Assembly (NCBI RefSeq): GCF_012030425.1
Contig: NZ_JAAUVN010000001.1
Span: 124,001-188,000 of the forward strand
DNA: 64,000 nt
Direction: 5' to 3'
From: Sphingobacterium sp. B16(2022)
GTDB taxonomy: Bacteria; Bacteroidota; Bacteroidia; Sphingobacteriales; Sphingobacteriaceae
The translations under genes were made by a program, and so were the position numbers. This document shows, piece after piece, positions 1-9,004 of the stretch; position 1 is the stretch's first letter; each line of letters opens with the position of its first letter. The notes below the pieces were generated by a model, which was given only the letters and a program-made list of their open reading frames with translations, ran no database searches and was not told the DNA's origin.

Positions 1-398
1 GATTTAGAAAATGGCTGTCGATTTTCTTTACGTTGCATGAAATGACCTATAAACATACCGGCAATAATGGTAAATTCAAAGGTTCCTGCAACTAACCAGG
101 AAGGACCATAGCTTGCCCCAAATGTCAACAGAGCATAGAAAATTCCAAATCCAAGTGTACTCCAGAGCAACCATTGCCCTAGATTTCTTTTCATTTCAAT
201 CAATAATTGTTTTAAATTTCCACGTATAATAACGATAAGTAACAATATCGGTAGCATCCATACAAAACGTAAGGCTGAAGACCACTGCCATCCACCTCCC
301 GAAACTGCCATGATGCGGTTGAGGACAAAAGTGCTAGCGAAAAATAATGAGGCTAATATACCAAATGAAAGTGCTTTTGATTTAGCGGTAAGGAGCAT
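1..398 (-). CDS. DMT-superfamily (EmrE-like) exporter, partial
   Basis: This is the N-terminal part (132 codons) of a gene that leaves the window at base 1. The start is the ATG whose first base is 398; I translated it directly. The protein begins MLLTAKSKALSFGILASLFF and shows hydrophobic segments at about 7-26, 43-58, 76-93 and 99-118. This fits an inner-membrane drug/metabolite transporter, most like the multidrug-resistance efflux branch (Pfam EmrE-type) seen in Bacteroidota. The substrate cannot be told from sequence. It is divergent from fabV, with 172 bp between the two starts. Confident of the transporter class, not of its cargo. Confidence 0.7.
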   Translation of the reverse strand, partial: MLLTAKSKALSFGILASLFFASTFVLNRIMAVSGGGWQWSSALRFVWMLPILLLIVIIRGNLKQLLIEMKRNLGQWLLWSTLGFGIFYALLTFGASYGPSWLVAGTFEFTIIAGMFIGHFMQRKENRQPFSK

Positions 399-570
399 GT
401 TTATATAAGAATCAGGATTTGTAACTTCTAAAGTAATTAATGAATAGGACAATGTCAAGACCGATTATATGATATGTCTTGAAAAGATATTCTTTATTTA
501 TGCATCAATTGTTACTAAAATTTGTTTATTTTGCATCCTTAATAAAACATGAGTAAGAAAATTAATCATT

Positions 571-1767
571 ATGATTATACAACCAAGAACTAGAGGATTT
601 ATTTGTTTAACCTCGCATCCAGAAGGAACTGCGAAAAACATTAAAAACCAGATTGAATACGTAAAATCTAAAGGTGAAATTGCTAATGGCCCTAAGAAAG
701 TCTTGGTCATTGGTGCATCAACAGGATTCGGTATTGCATCTCGTATTTCAGCAGCATTCGGTTCTGGAGCAGCAACAATTGGCGTATTTTTTGAAAAACC
801 GGCAGCTGAAGGGAAACCTGGTACAGCTGGTTGGTACAATACTGCTGCTTTTGAAAAAGAAGCACATGAGGCTGGTCTTTATGCAAAAAGTATCAATGGT
901 GATGCTTTTTCTGATGAAATCAAAAAACAAACTATAGCATTAATCAAGCAGGATTTAGGTCAAGTTGATTTAATAATCTATAGTTTAGCTTCTCCGAGAC
1001 GGACACATCCAAAAACAGGTGTTTCATATGCTTCTGTTTTGAAACCGATTGATGTTCCTTTTACAAATAAAACAGTGGATTTTCATACTGGTGTGATTTC
1101 TGATATCACGATTAATCCGATTGATAATGAAGAAGATATTGCGAATACAGTAGCAGTAATGGGGGGAGAAGATTGGAAATTTTGGATTGAAGATTTAAAA
1201 GAAGCTGGTGTATTAGCAGATGGTGTTAAAACAGTGGCTTATTCGTATATCGGTCCTGAGTTAACATTCCCTATTTACCGTAACGGTACAATTGGCCGTG
1301 CGAAGGATGATTTAGAAGGTACTGTACCTGCTTTAAATGATTTATTGAAAGATATTAACGGTATTTCGTACGTTTCGGTTAATAAAGCTTTGGTAACGCA
1401 ATCAAGTTCTGCAATTCCTGTTGTTCCTTTATATATTTCTTTACTATACAAAGTGATGAAAGAAAAAGGTATTCACGAAGGTACAATTGAGCAGATGCAA
1501 CGTTTATTTGCAGAGCGTCTTTACACAGCTGACGGTAAAGTTCAATTGGATGAAAAAGGTCGTATCCGTGTAGATGATTTGGAAATGAGAGCTGATGTTC
1601 AAGCAGAAGTAGCGGCACTTTGGGAAAAAGCCTGTACAGAGAACCTATCAGAAATTTCTGACATTCAAGGTTATCGTGACGAATTCTTTAACCTATTTGG
1701 TTTTAATTTTGATGGTATCGACTATAATGCAGATACAAATGAATTGGTAAACGTACCAAGCATTTAA
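571..1767 (+). CDS. fabV: Trans-2-enoyl-ACP reductase, FabV type (NADH)
   Basis: FabV catalyses the last step of each fatty-acid elongation cycle, reducing trans-2-enoyl-ACP with NADH in the cytoplasm. The 398-residue length matches the family. The nucleotide-binding loop GASTGFGI lies at residues 48-55, and the FabV-specific catalytic pair Tyr-x8-Lys is Y236 and K245 (YRNGTIGRAK). This spacing separates FabV from FabI (Tyr-x6-Lys). The gene stands alone, with its own strong terminator just downstream. FabV enzymes as a family are much less sensitive to triclosan than FabI; resistance of this host is inferred, not shown. No other enoyl-ACP reductase gene is in the window. Confidence 0.95.
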   Translation: MIIQPRTRGFICLTSHPEGTAKNIKNQIEYVKSKGEIANGPKKVLVIGASTGFGIASRISAAFGSGAATIGVFFEKPAAEGKPGTAGWYNTAAFEKEAHEAGLYAKSINGDAFSDEIKKQTIALIKQDLGQVDLIIYSLASPRRTHPKTGVSYASVLKPIDVPFTNKTVDFHTGVISDITINPIDNEEDIANTVAVMGGEDWKFWIEDLKEAGVLADGVKTVAYSYIGPELTFPIYRNGTIGRAKDDLEGTVPALNDLLKDINGISYVSVNKALVTQSSSAIPVVPLYISLLYKVMKEKGIHEGTIEQMQRLFAERLYTADGKVQLDEKGRIRVDDLEMRADVQAEVAALWEKACTENLSEISDIQGYRDEFFNLFGFNFDGIDYNADTNELVNVPSI

Positions 1768-1776
1768 GCTGTTACT

Positions 1777-1831
1777 ATAGCATATAATAAATAAAGGCGA
1801 CCATTGGTCGCCTTTATTTATTATATGCTAT
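1777..1831 (+). terminator. Intrinsic terminator after fabV, 26-bp stem
   Basis: A perfect 26-bp inverted repeat (1777-1802 with 1806-1831) encloses a 3-nt loop. The GC-rich core is GGCGACC/GGTCGCC, followed on the plus strand by a T-rich run. It sits 10 bases after the fabV stop codon. Confidence 0.9.
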
Positions 1832-1894
1832 TTTATGACACTTTTAAAGATTGTCGAAAATGTTTCGTTCTGCAGATTGACTTTATTTATAAAC

Positions 1895-1932
1895 AAAAAA
1901 GAGACTGTCTCCTTATTAGGTAACAGTCTCTT
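1895..1932 (-). terminator. Intrinsic terminator after purH
   Basis: A 10-bp stem (1899-1908 with 1923-1932) is followed on the minus strand by a T6 run. It lies 26 bases past the purH stop codon. Confidence 0.85.
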
Positions 1933-1958
1933 CTATTTTATATGATTCAATCGGAAGA

Positions 1959-3485
1959 TTAGTGTTTGAAATGACGCACTCCTGTCGTCACCATTGCTAA
2001 TCCTTTTTCATTACACATGTCGATTGATAATTGATCTTTGATTGAGCCTCCTGGTTGAAGAACTGCTGCAATACCGGCTTCTGCTGCAATTTCAACACAG
2101 TCAGGGAAAGGAAAGAAAGCATCAGAAGCCATTGAACATCCTTTTAAGTCAAATCCGAAAGCATTCGCTTTTTCAATAGCTTGTTTTAATGAGTCAACTC
2201 GTGATGTCTGACCAACACCTGAAGTGATCAATGTGCCATTTTTAGCAAATACAATTGTATTTGATTTGGTATGTTTAACAATTTTGTTTGCGAAAAATAA
2301 ATCTTCTAATTGAGCCGCTGTTGGGACAACTGTAGTAACAGCAGTCATTTGCTCAGGTCCTTCAACTGTATTGTCTTTATCTTGTTGTATAACACCATTT
2401 AACAATGTTTTGAATTGTTGTGATGGTAATTCAACCTCCTTACGAACTAGAATGATACGATTTTTCTTTGCTGTAAGAATTGCAATTGCTTCTTCTGAGT
2501 AAGCAGGCGCAATAAGAACCTCGAAAAATAAATTATTGATTTCAGTGGCAGTTTCAGCATCTACTTCACCATTAGTGATTAAAACACCACCGAACGCAGA
2601 AACAGGGTCACATGCTAAAGCATCCACCCATGCTTGTTTGATTGTAGGACGTGAAGCTACACCACATGCATTTGTATGTTTTAAAATTGCAAATGTAGGC
2701 TCCGTAAATTCATCAATGATAGCAACTGCAGCATCTACATCTACCAAATTGTTGTAGGATAATTCTTTGCCGTTCAGTTTTGTAAACATAGCATCTAAAT
2801 CACCATAGAAAACACCTTTTTGATGTGGATTTTCACCGTAACGTAATACTTGAGCTTTTTGTTCCGATTGTTTGAATACATCAAGCGTATTTTCTTTATT
2901 GAAATAATTGAAAATAGCAGTATCGTAATGTGAAGAAGTATTGAAAGCAAGCTTAGCAAATTCTTTACGTTGCTCCAATGTAGTTGTACCTTCTTGATCT
3001 GCTAACATTTCCTCTAAAGCTGTATAATCATTTTTAGAAGATAGGATAACAACATCATTGAAGTTTTTAGCAGCCGCACGAATCAATGAAATGCCACCGA
3101 TATCAATTTTTTCAATAATGTCTTCTTCAGAAGCTCCAGAAGCTACTGTTTCCTCAAAAGGATATAAATCAACAATGACTAAATCTATTTCCGGAATTTC
3201 GTACTGTGCTAGTTGCTGTTGATCGCTTTCTAAAGGTCTTCTCGCTAATATACCACCAAATACTTTTGGGTGTAATGTTTTTACACGGCCACCTAAAATG
3301 GAAGGATAGCTCGTTAGGTCTTCTACAGGAACTACATCAATACCTAAATCTTTGATGAAAGCTTCTGTGCCACCTGTAGAATAGAAGGTAACACCGTATT
3401 TGTTTAATAATTGAATTAATGGTGCTAAGTTGTCTTTATAATATACAGACACTAAAGCATTTTTAATCTTTACAGAATGGCTCAT
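1959..3485 (-). CDS. purH: Bifunctional AICAR formyltransferase / IMP cyclohydrolase
   Basis: PurH carries out the last two steps of de novo purine synthesis, AICAR to FAICAR to IMP, in the cytosol. The 508 residues match the usual length. An N-terminal MGS-like cyclohydrolase domain covers about 1-150, with GGRVKTLHPK at 65-74. The transformylase domain follows, with RYGENPHQ at 215-222 and the catalytic Lys-His pair in KHTNACG (K269, H270). The gene is monocistronic, with a canonical promoter 23 bp upstream of the ATG and a terminator behind it. No purine riboswitch is visible in the short leader. purM lies about 50 kb away in this window, so the pathway genes are dispersed. Confidence 0.97.
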   Translation of the reverse strand: MSHSVKIKNALVSVYYKDNLAPLIQLLNKYGVTFYSTGGTEAFIKDLGIDVVPVEDLTSYPSILGGRVKTLHPKVFGGILARRPLESDQQQLAQYEIPEIDLVIVDLYPFEETVASGASEEDIIEKIDIGGISLIRAAAKNFNDVVILSSKNDYTALEEMLADQEGTTTLEQRKEFAKLAFNTSSHYDTAIFNYFNKENTLDVFKQSEQKAQVLRYGENPHQKGVFYGDLDAMFTKLNGKELSYNNLVDVDAAVAIIDEFTEPTFAILKHTNACGVASRPTIKQAWVDALACDPVSAFGGVLITNGEVDAETATEINNLFFEVLIAPAYSEEAIAILTAKKNRIILVRKEVELPSQQFKTLLNGVIQQDKDNTVEGPEQMTAVTTVVPTAAQLEDLFFANKIVKHTKSNTIVFAKNGTLITSGVGQTSRVDSLKQAIEKANAFGFDLKGCSMASDAFFPFPDCVEIAAEAGIAAVLQPGGSIKDQLSIDMCNEKGLAMVTTGVRHFKH

Positions 3486-3507
3486 TAGTATAATTTGTTT
3501 GCTGGCG

Positions 3508-3538
3508 CAAAGATAGGTAAATAATAAGTATGCACAAA
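3508..3538 (-). promoter_or_regulatory. purH promoter (Bacteroidetes consensus)
   Basis: Read on the minus strand this is TTTG (3538-3535), 19 bases, then TATCTTTG (3515-3508), an exact match to TTTG-N19-TAnnTTTG. The implied transcript starts near 3502 and has a leader of under 20 nt. Confidence 0.75.
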
Positions 3539-3561
3539 CCCTTTAGGAACGATTGAAAGTA

Positions 3562-3588
3562 AAAAAGACTGTTCTACACAGTCTTTTT
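3562..3588 (-). terminator. Intrinsic terminator after uridine kinase
   Basis: An 11-bp perfect stem (3562-3572 with 3578-3588) with a 5-nt loop and T-rich arms lies 5 bases beyond the udk stop codon. It closes the three-gene unit 5909-3593. Confidence 0.85.
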
Positions 3589-3592
3589 ATTG

Positions 3593-4228
3593 TTATTTAT
3601 AAATTTTATCTTTTAAATCCGCGCAGATATCATCTGTGATCTTCCAGATCGGTTCAGGATCGTCCGTATTATTGATTATAACCTGATCACAACTATTTTT
3701 GTAGGGCAATAAATATTCATTGTAAGACGGTAAAACATGATTAACCCATTTATAACGAACATCATCTTCAAAATAACCACGCTCTATTAAATCTCGTCGT
3801 AATCTGCGTTCCAATGCGATATCTTGGTTTGCATCTAAAAATATCCGATGATCGATTAACTTGTTTACTTCTGTATAATGATAGATAAACAGTCCTTCAA
3901 TAATCAAAATAGGTGCTGGTTTAATTTCCAGCATCTTTGGTTTTATAGCAGGGTTATTGAAGGTATATTCTTCTTTATAAATTGTTTTTCCGTCAAATAG
4001 ATCACTAATATCTTTATAAAAAGCATTTCGGTCAATCGAAGTTGGAAGATCAAAATTATACAATTTATTTTCTTCCTGCGTCTTTGTATTTGCTGGTATG
4101 TAATAGTCGTCCTGTGAAATAAGCGTCACTTCGTCGGGACTAAAGTGTTTCAAAAAACAGTTTAGAAAAAATGTTTTACCAGAACCGCTACTACCTGCGA
4201 TTCCAATGACATATGGTTTTTTATTCAT
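3593..4228 (-). CDS. udk: Uridine kinase family protein
   Basis: Uridine kinase phosphorylates uridine and cytidine with GTP or ATP in pyrimidine salvage. The 211-residue protein opens with the P-loop AGSSGSGKT at residues 11-19. It then shows the family's substrate segment SQDDYYIP and a conserved Asp-rich turn, and the length agrees with bacterial Udk. It is the last gene of a minus-strand unit with the LysM protein (34-bp gap) and the 5157 gene. The functional link to those two is not obvious, so grouping may be only positional. A phosphoribulokinase-like relative with another substrate cannot be fully excluded. Confidence 0.85.
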   Translation of the reverse strand: MNKKPYVIGIAGSSGSGKTFFLNCFLKHFSPDEVTLISQDDYYIPANTKTQEENKLYNFDLPTSIDRNAFYKDISDLFDGKTIYKEEYTFNNPAIKPKMLEIKPAPILIIEGLFIYHYTEVNKLIDHRIFLDANQDIALERRLRRDLIERGYFEDDVRYKWVNHVLPSYNEYLLPYKNSCDQVIINNTDDPEPIWKITDDICADLKDKIYK

Positions 4229-4262
4229 TTAATATATAATATTCGAAAAGAATCGATCAGCA

Positions 4263-5147
4263 CTAATCCTCTAAAGGAACTCCGTAAGTAATTTCGACTT
4301 GAAAGCGCTTATCTAAAGCGCCTATGTAAGCGGCCGCAGATTTTGATAAAACAACAATGGCGTTATGTGTATCTGCATTTTCATTAAATTTACCAACCAC
4401 TTTGGCGTAGGTCACGCTTCTTGTCATCGGATTGGTAATTTTAAGCACGGTACCTACTGCTGCAGTTTTATGTAATGCTAAATTACTGGTCCCATTTTCA
4501 TTCAGTCCATCTATCCAAACGCCAATTCCACGTTCCGTTTTCTCGCGAATACCATATTTGTTAGCTGCAATAACGGGTTCTTCTACAGCAGTGGTATCTG
4601 GACCGATAAATAGCGTGTCTGGTTTTTGAGGTATATTTAAGTTGCTGTTATTAGGGATTTTTAATATTTGGCCTCCGCTGATACTGTTTGACCGCAGATT
4701 ATTTGCTCTCTTTATTTCTTCAACAGTTACGTCAAATTTACGTGAAATAGCATACAGAGTCTCTTGGTCACCAACTTTATAATCGATCAGTTCTTTTTGG
4801 GAGCCTTTAACTGTAGAATTCTTTGAATTGTTTGGAGTTACATAAAACATGCGACCGGTCGGGATTTTGACAATCTGGCCAAGAGCTAAAGTTTTGTTTC
4901 CATTTAATTCCGTTATTTTACCTACGGTAGTTTTATATTTTTTGCTTAACTGGTAATAGTTATCGCCTTTTTCAATTTTGAAAAGAACATATTCTTGTCC
5001 ATCAATTTTTTCAACTCCGATGGAGTCTGGTGCTGCTGCAATCGTAAATGTGCTCGCTGACACATTGTTATGATTTATCGCTAACATTGCTAATGATAAG
5101 AATGCTAGTGTTTTATATGTGGTAGATTTTGATAGAATGTTCATCAT
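4263..5147 (-). CDS. Secreted protein with two LysM domains and RlpA-like barrel
   Basis: This 294-residue protein has a likely N-terminal signal segment (about 1-32, ending ...NNVSA). Two LysM peptidoglycan-binding domains follow at about 54-97 and 123-166. After a linker, a C-terminal region at about 205-290 resembles the double-psi beta-barrel of RlpA-like proteins, with the segment VGTVLKITNPMT. It probably works in the periplasm bound to peptidoglycan, perhaps as a wall-associated factor; no catalytic residues for amidase or peptidase activity are evident. The start is doubled (Met-Met) and lies 9 bp after the preceding gene, suggesting co-transcription. The domain calls are by motif inspection. 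Confidence 0.75.
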   Translation of the reverse strand: MMNILSKSTTYKTLAFLSLAMLAINHNNVSASTFTIAAAPDSIGVEKIDGQEYVLFKIEKGDNYYQLSKKYKTTVGKITELNGNKTLALGQIVKIPTGRMFYVTPNNSKNSTVKGSQKELIDYKVGDQETLYAISRKFDVTVEEIKRANNLRSNSISGGQILKIPNNSNLNIPQKPDTLFIGPDTTAVEEPVIAANKYGIREKTERGIGVWIDGLNENGTSNLALHKTAAVGTVLKITNPMTRSVTYAKVVGKFNENADTHNAIVVLSKSAAAYIGALDKRFQVEITYGVPLED

Positions 5148-5156
5148 GTTTTACAA

Positions 5157-5909
5157 TTATACTAAATACGATACAAATTCTTGTTTATTGTGTGTTAAAA
5201 GAAAAATCTGACACCCAATTTGAAAATAGATTTGCACCAGTTTTAAATCCAGATCGCTAATAATTAACGTTTCATCTAGAACTTGTTTTTTATCAGAAAG
5301 CAACAATCTGATGGTATATTTTTTTTTCCGTTTTTCATGATAAGACCATAGAAAATGATCATTACATTTACTGATCCATAGATCTTCATTATTTTTAATA
5401 TGCTGCAAAAATGAAGGTTTTTGCGCATTAAATTCCAAAGGAAAGACTATATCATTTTCAAAAGGTTTAATTTCTGAAGGTATTGTCGTTAAAATTTCTT
5501 TTGAAAGAAATGAGAAATACTGTTCGAAACCTGCAGTGATATGTTGTGGACGAACATGTACATAACCATTGAGTATCCCAAGATATTGGTATTGATGGTA
5601 TAAATAAGTCGTATCTGGTTTTTGATGAAATAGCATCCAAACACCTGGAGATACAGGACTATTTTCAGAAACTTTCCTTAACACGACAACTTGATCTTGG
5701 ATAGCCGCTAAAGTCCATTCCTTTTCTGGTAGTCTAAAATGATCTAAATACACTGTACCTTTAAAATCCAGAACTGTGATGTAAGGAACAGTATTTTCAG
5801 GATCGCGGCACTCAATAGCAATCAATCTGCTTATTTCATCTATTTCTATTTTCCAGACCGGAAATCTGAAGGTTTGAGAAAATGCGTTAGAAATAGTATA
5901 TTTAGACAT
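5157..5909 (-). CDS. Conserved Bacteroidetes protein, probably DUF4905
   Basis: This 250-residue protein has no signal peptide or membrane segment. It consists of repeated short beta-strand-like stretches with aromatic residues (FRFPVWKIEID, WMLFHQKPDTTYLYH), which suggests a beta-rich, possibly propeller-like fold. I recall such proteins being labelled DUF4905 in Sphingobacteriaceae, but I cannot check that here. It is first in the unit with the LysM protein and uridine kinase and is divergent from the 5955 gene. A TACATTTG element (5912-5919) ends only 3 bases before the ATG, so the mRNA may be leaderless. Function unknown. Confidence 0.6.
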   Translation of the reverse strand: MSKYTISNAFSQTFRFPVWKIEIDEISRLIAIECRDPENTVPYITVLDFKGTVYLDHFRLPEKEWTLAAIQDQVVVLRKVSENSPVSPGVWMLFHQKPDTTYLYHQYQYLGILNGYVHVRPQHITAGFEQYFSFLSKEILTTIPSEIKPFENDIVFPLEFNAQKPSFLQHIKNNEDLWISKCNDHFLWSYHEKRKKKYTIRLLLSDKKQVLDETLIISDLDLKLVQIYFQIGCQIFLLTHNKQEFVSYLV

Positions 5910-5954
5910 AGCAAATGTATTAATCGCTTGTTTATTTTTTTAATAATCTTATTT

Positions 5955-7304
5955 ATGGAAGGCAAAATTAGTAAATCATTTTTAATAACAGTCTTTTTAA
6001 GCTTGGTATTATTCACATCAAGTTTTGCCCAAAAGGTGTATGTGTTTGAATTAAAGGATGATATAGGACCAAGTGCCTGGCGTACAGTAAAACAAGTTTA
6101 CGACAGCGCACAGAGTAAAAAGGTGGATTATGTGTTAATGGAATTGAATACATATGGAGGAGCCCTAAATTTTGCAGACTCTATCCGGACAAAATTGCTT
6201 GACTCAAAGATTAAGACGATTGTTTATATTAATAATAATGCAGCTTCTGCAGGAGCGCTGATATCCTTGGCGAGTGACTATATTTATATCCATCCGGGGG
6301 GAAGTATAGGCGCAGCAAGTGTTGTCAATGCTAATGGAGAAGTGCTTCCTGAGAAGTATCAATCTTATATGCGAGGACTGATGCGCGCAACGGCAGAGGT
6401 AAAACATCGTGATCCGAAATTGGCAGAAGCTTTTGTTGATCCTAATGTATCATTGCCGTTGATAAAGCAAGATGGACAATTGTTGACTCTAACGAGCAGT
6501 GAGGCTGTTAAGTTTGGACTGGCAAAGGGGGAAGTTAGCAATCGTAATATGATCTATAAAGACTTAAATATAGTCAATGTACAAGAAACTGTCTATCGTA
6601 AGGGTACAATTGATCATATTATCAGTTTTTTAATAAATCCAGCTGTAAGTGGTATACTGATTTTGTTAATAATAGGTGGTATTTATGCCGAAATGCAAGC
6701 CCCTGGTTTAGGATTTGCTATTGCTGTTGCGATTGTAGCGGCATTACTGTTCTTTGCACCACTCTATATTCAAGGTTTAGCTGCAAATTGGGAAATAGCT
6801 GTCTTTATAGTAGGACTTGTATTAATTCTTTTAGAAGTTTTTGTTATTCCCGGTTTTGGAATTGCCGGTATATTAGGAATAATTTTTGTTATTTGCGGTC
6901 TGACTTTTAGTCTTGTTGCCAATGATTTTTTAGATTTTAAACTCGCTTATCCAGGTATGTTATTTAATTCATTTTTATTAGTTGTAGGAGCCATGATACT
7001 GTCGATCATATTGATGGTCATCTTTGGGAAAAATCTGTTAAAGGCTCCAGTTTTTAGACGACTTGTTTTAAAGGAAGAGCAAAAATCGGAAGAAGGATAT
7101 ACCTCCTCTATTTTAAAGTCCAATTTATTGAATAAGGAAGGAGTAGCAAAGACTGTTTTGCGCCCATCTGGTAAGATTGAAATAGAGGGAGTCTGGTATG
7201 ATGCTGTGGCTTTGGATGGATTTATTGAAGAAGGGGAGGAGATTTATGTAGATAAGCATGAGAACTACAACTTATTTGTAAGACGAAAAGCAGAAAAGGC
7301 TTAA
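5955..7304 (+). CDS. NfeD-type membrane serine protease (ClpP-like plus NfeD)
   Basis: This is a 449-residue long-form NfeD protein. I chose the ATG at 5955 because it is followed directly by a clean signal peptide (about 1-26, ending SSFAQ); an upstream in-frame ATG at 5874 would add 27 residues and overlap the divergent gene. A ClpP/SppA-like domain covers about 27-210, with the catalytic Ser in ASAG (S98) and a candidate general-base Lys at K134. Four to five membrane segments follow at about 230-375, then a C-terminal OB-fold NfeD domain. Archaeal homologues cleave membrane proteins such as stomatin. No stomatin gene adjoins it, although a different SPFH gene lies at 55.5 kb. Confidence 0.85.
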   Translation: MEGKISKSFLITVFLSLVLFTSSFAQKVYVFELKDDIGPSAWRTVKQVYDSAQSKKVDYVLMELNTYGGALNFADSIRTKLLDSKIKTIVYINNNAASAGALISLASDYIYIHPGGSIGAASVVNANGEVLPEKYQSYMRGLMRATAEVKHRDPKLAEAFVDPNVSLPLIKQDGQLLTLTSSEAVKFGLAKGEVSNRNMIYKDLNIVNVQETVYRKGTIDHIISFLINPAVSGILILLIIGGIYAEMQAPGLGFAIAVAIVAALLFFAPLYIQGLAANWEIAVFIVGLVLILLEVFVIPGFGIAGILGIIFVICGLTFSLVANDFLDFKLAYPGMLFNSFLLVVGAMILSIILMVIFGKNLLKAPVFRRLVLKEEQKSEEGYTSSILKSNLLNKEGVAKTVLRPSGKIEIEGVWYDAVALDGFIEEGEEIYVDKHENYNLFVRRKAEKA

Positions 7305-7313
7305 AGGTAACTT

Positions 7314-7360
7314 ATACGAAAAAAGGCCTATTTCATATGAAATAGGCCTTTTTTTCGTAT
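7314..7360. terminator. Bidirectional terminator between convergent genes
   Basis: A long, nearly perfect inverted repeat centred on 7336 has the core AGGCCT plus A6/T7 arms and a one-base imbalance. It serves the nfeD-like gene on the plus strand and the FadL-like gene on the minus strand. Confidence 0.9.
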
Positions 7361-7368
7361 AATAGGAT

Positions 7369-8934
7369 CTAGAATTTTGATCCTATCGTTAACATTACAT
7401 TTGTTCTGCTATTCTTAACGTCAACACTTGGACTAACCGTATTCCAGTCGCCTTCATAAGTGATTCTATAAGGATTTTCTTTATAGTTGTTGGCATTATA
7501 AACACCAGTCAGATCAAGATATACACCACGGCCTAATTTAGCACCTAGACCAGCTGAAATGCCATAAGTTTTATACTCAGCATCTTTGTACGGATTACCA
7601 TTATAATTGAAACCAGCTCTTCCGCTTAATATCTGATTAAATAATACCTCGCCACCTACGCGTACATTGAAGGCTGCCTGGTATGTATTTTTAATATTAG
7701 CATTCATCTGCTGCTCGTTTGAATTATTATTATAAACATCTCTATAGCGCATACTTGCATAATCGACAAATTCAACTTCCGCAGTTAATAGACCGGCAGA
7801 AAAATATTGTGTAAGACCAGCTGAAAGCTTATAGGGAGTTTGTAAGTTATAATCGTACGAGGTGTCGTAATACTTAGATGCGAAATTATGGAATGACTTA
7901 TCGGCATTTGGCTTAAAGTAGTTAATGTCTGTATAAGAGGTCGATTCATCTGTAATTGACATAAATGTAGGCGTTTTAGCCGTAAATCCTAAACTTAAAG
8001 AAGGTGTGGCTTTATAGATCATACCTAATTTAAAATCAAAACCAGATCCTTGAGTCACTTGGCCGTAATGGTCAAATAGTTCGTAGTCCACATCAACAAA
8101 TTTTGCCTGTTCTTCATCTGCCTTTAGATAGTTTGATTCAGGATTCAATGCTTTAATACCAGCCGCATCTTTCGTTATGCCGTATTCTGTAAAAACAGCA
8201 GATTTTTCATAACGGAAATCTGTTAGGCTGAAAGTTGCTCCGATATAAAATTTATTGCTATAATTAGAGCCAAAAGATAATGCTGTTTCAGATTTTCCAC
8301 CTTTGGTCCATACTGAATTCAATTGTTCGCTTCCTTTATCTTCAGCAATTGGAAAATAAAAGTTTTTGTCTTTGCCAATAGTTTTATCAAACATAAAGGA
8401 TGATTTCATGTCATTTGCCCATTCACTTCCATCCTCATCGAACATGCGATCTGCATACGCATGTGTGATCGAATTGTCACTATTCACGCCACTATAGTCT
8501 AATTTATTGTTAAAAAGATTCGTACGATTGTAAGCAATACCAACATTAAAATTTAACCAGCCTTTAGTTAAGTCTCCGCCGTAACGAGTGGTTGGTAAAT
8601 GAAATACAACACCACCATTATCCAGGTTAAAATTGTCTGTTTTGCTATTGCTTTTGTTACCGAAATAATCCATCTTATTTTTCCCATATTGGTAACGTAA
8701 AGTTGCAGAAGCATCAGATTGGTTATAAAAACCTAAACCTGCAGGGTTTCCTGTTATAGCGCTAATATCACCACCTAATGCAGTTGAAGCACCTCCCATA
8801 GCCTTGAAACGAGCTGTTCCTCCATTGTCTCCTTGAGAAAACAAAAGTACATCTTCCGTCATTGACTGGGCCTTTGCGGTGCCAACCATACCTATAGCTA
8901 GTACACTCCCAAAAAGTATTTTTTTAATAGTCAT
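7369..8934 (-). CDS. OmpP1/FadL-like outer-membrane protein
   Basis: The 521-residue protein has a signal peptide (about 1-22, ending GTAKAQ). It continues with the N-terminal pattern FKAMGGASTALGGDISAITGNPAGLGFYN, which is typical of the OmpP1/FadL/TodX barrel family in Bacteroidota. Alternating strands then run to a C-terminal ...MLTIGSKF, ending in Phe as outer-membrane barrels do. The family imports hydrophobic compounds; the substrate here is unknown. Annotation pipelines sometimes call such proteins hemin receptors, for which I see no support. It may be co-transcribed with nothing: its upstream neighbour has a stem-loop between. Confidence 0.8.
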   Translation of the reverse strand: MTIKKILFGSVLAIGMVGTAKAQSMTEDVLLFSQGDNGGTARFKAMGGASTALGGDISAITGNPAGLGFYNQSDASATLRYQYGKNKMDYFGNKSNSKTDNFNLDNGGVVFHLPTTRYGGDLTKGWLNFNVGIAYNRTNLFNNKLDYSGVNSDNSITHAYADRMFDEDGSEWANDMKSSFMFDKTIGKDKNFYFPIAEDKGSEQLNSVWTKGGKSETALSFGSNYSNKFYIGATFSLTDFRYEKSAVFTEYGITKDAAGIKALNPESNYLKADEEQAKFVDVDYELFDHYGQVTQGSGFDFKLGMIYKATPSLSLGFTAKTPTFMSITDESTSYTDINYFKPNADKSFHNFASKYYDTSYDYNLQTPYKLSAGLTQYFSAGLLTAEVEFVDYASMRYRDVYNNNSNEQQMNANIKNTYQAAFNVRVGGEVLFNQILSGRAGFNYNGNPYKDAEYKTYGISAGLGAKLGRGVYLDLTGVYNANNYKENPYRITYEGDWNTVSPSVDVKNSRTNVMLTIGSKF

Positions 8935-8959
8935 ATAGTTTTATATATAGTAGTAATGA

Positions 8960-8990
8960 AAGAGTGATTGAATTTTCATCAACCACTCTT
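8960..8990 (-). terminator. Weak stem-loop after the Arg-rich lipoprotein gene
   Basis: A 7-bp stem (8960-8966 with 8984-8990), with an inner TTGA/TCAA pairing, has only a poor T tail on the minus strand. It is a possible but weak terminator. Confidence 0.45.
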
Positions 8991-9004
8991 CTTATGAATC
9001 ATAT

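Noticed and set aside
5874..5954. Upstream start for the NfeD-type gene
   Set aside because: It overlaps the divergent gene and hides a clean signal peptide that begins at 5955.
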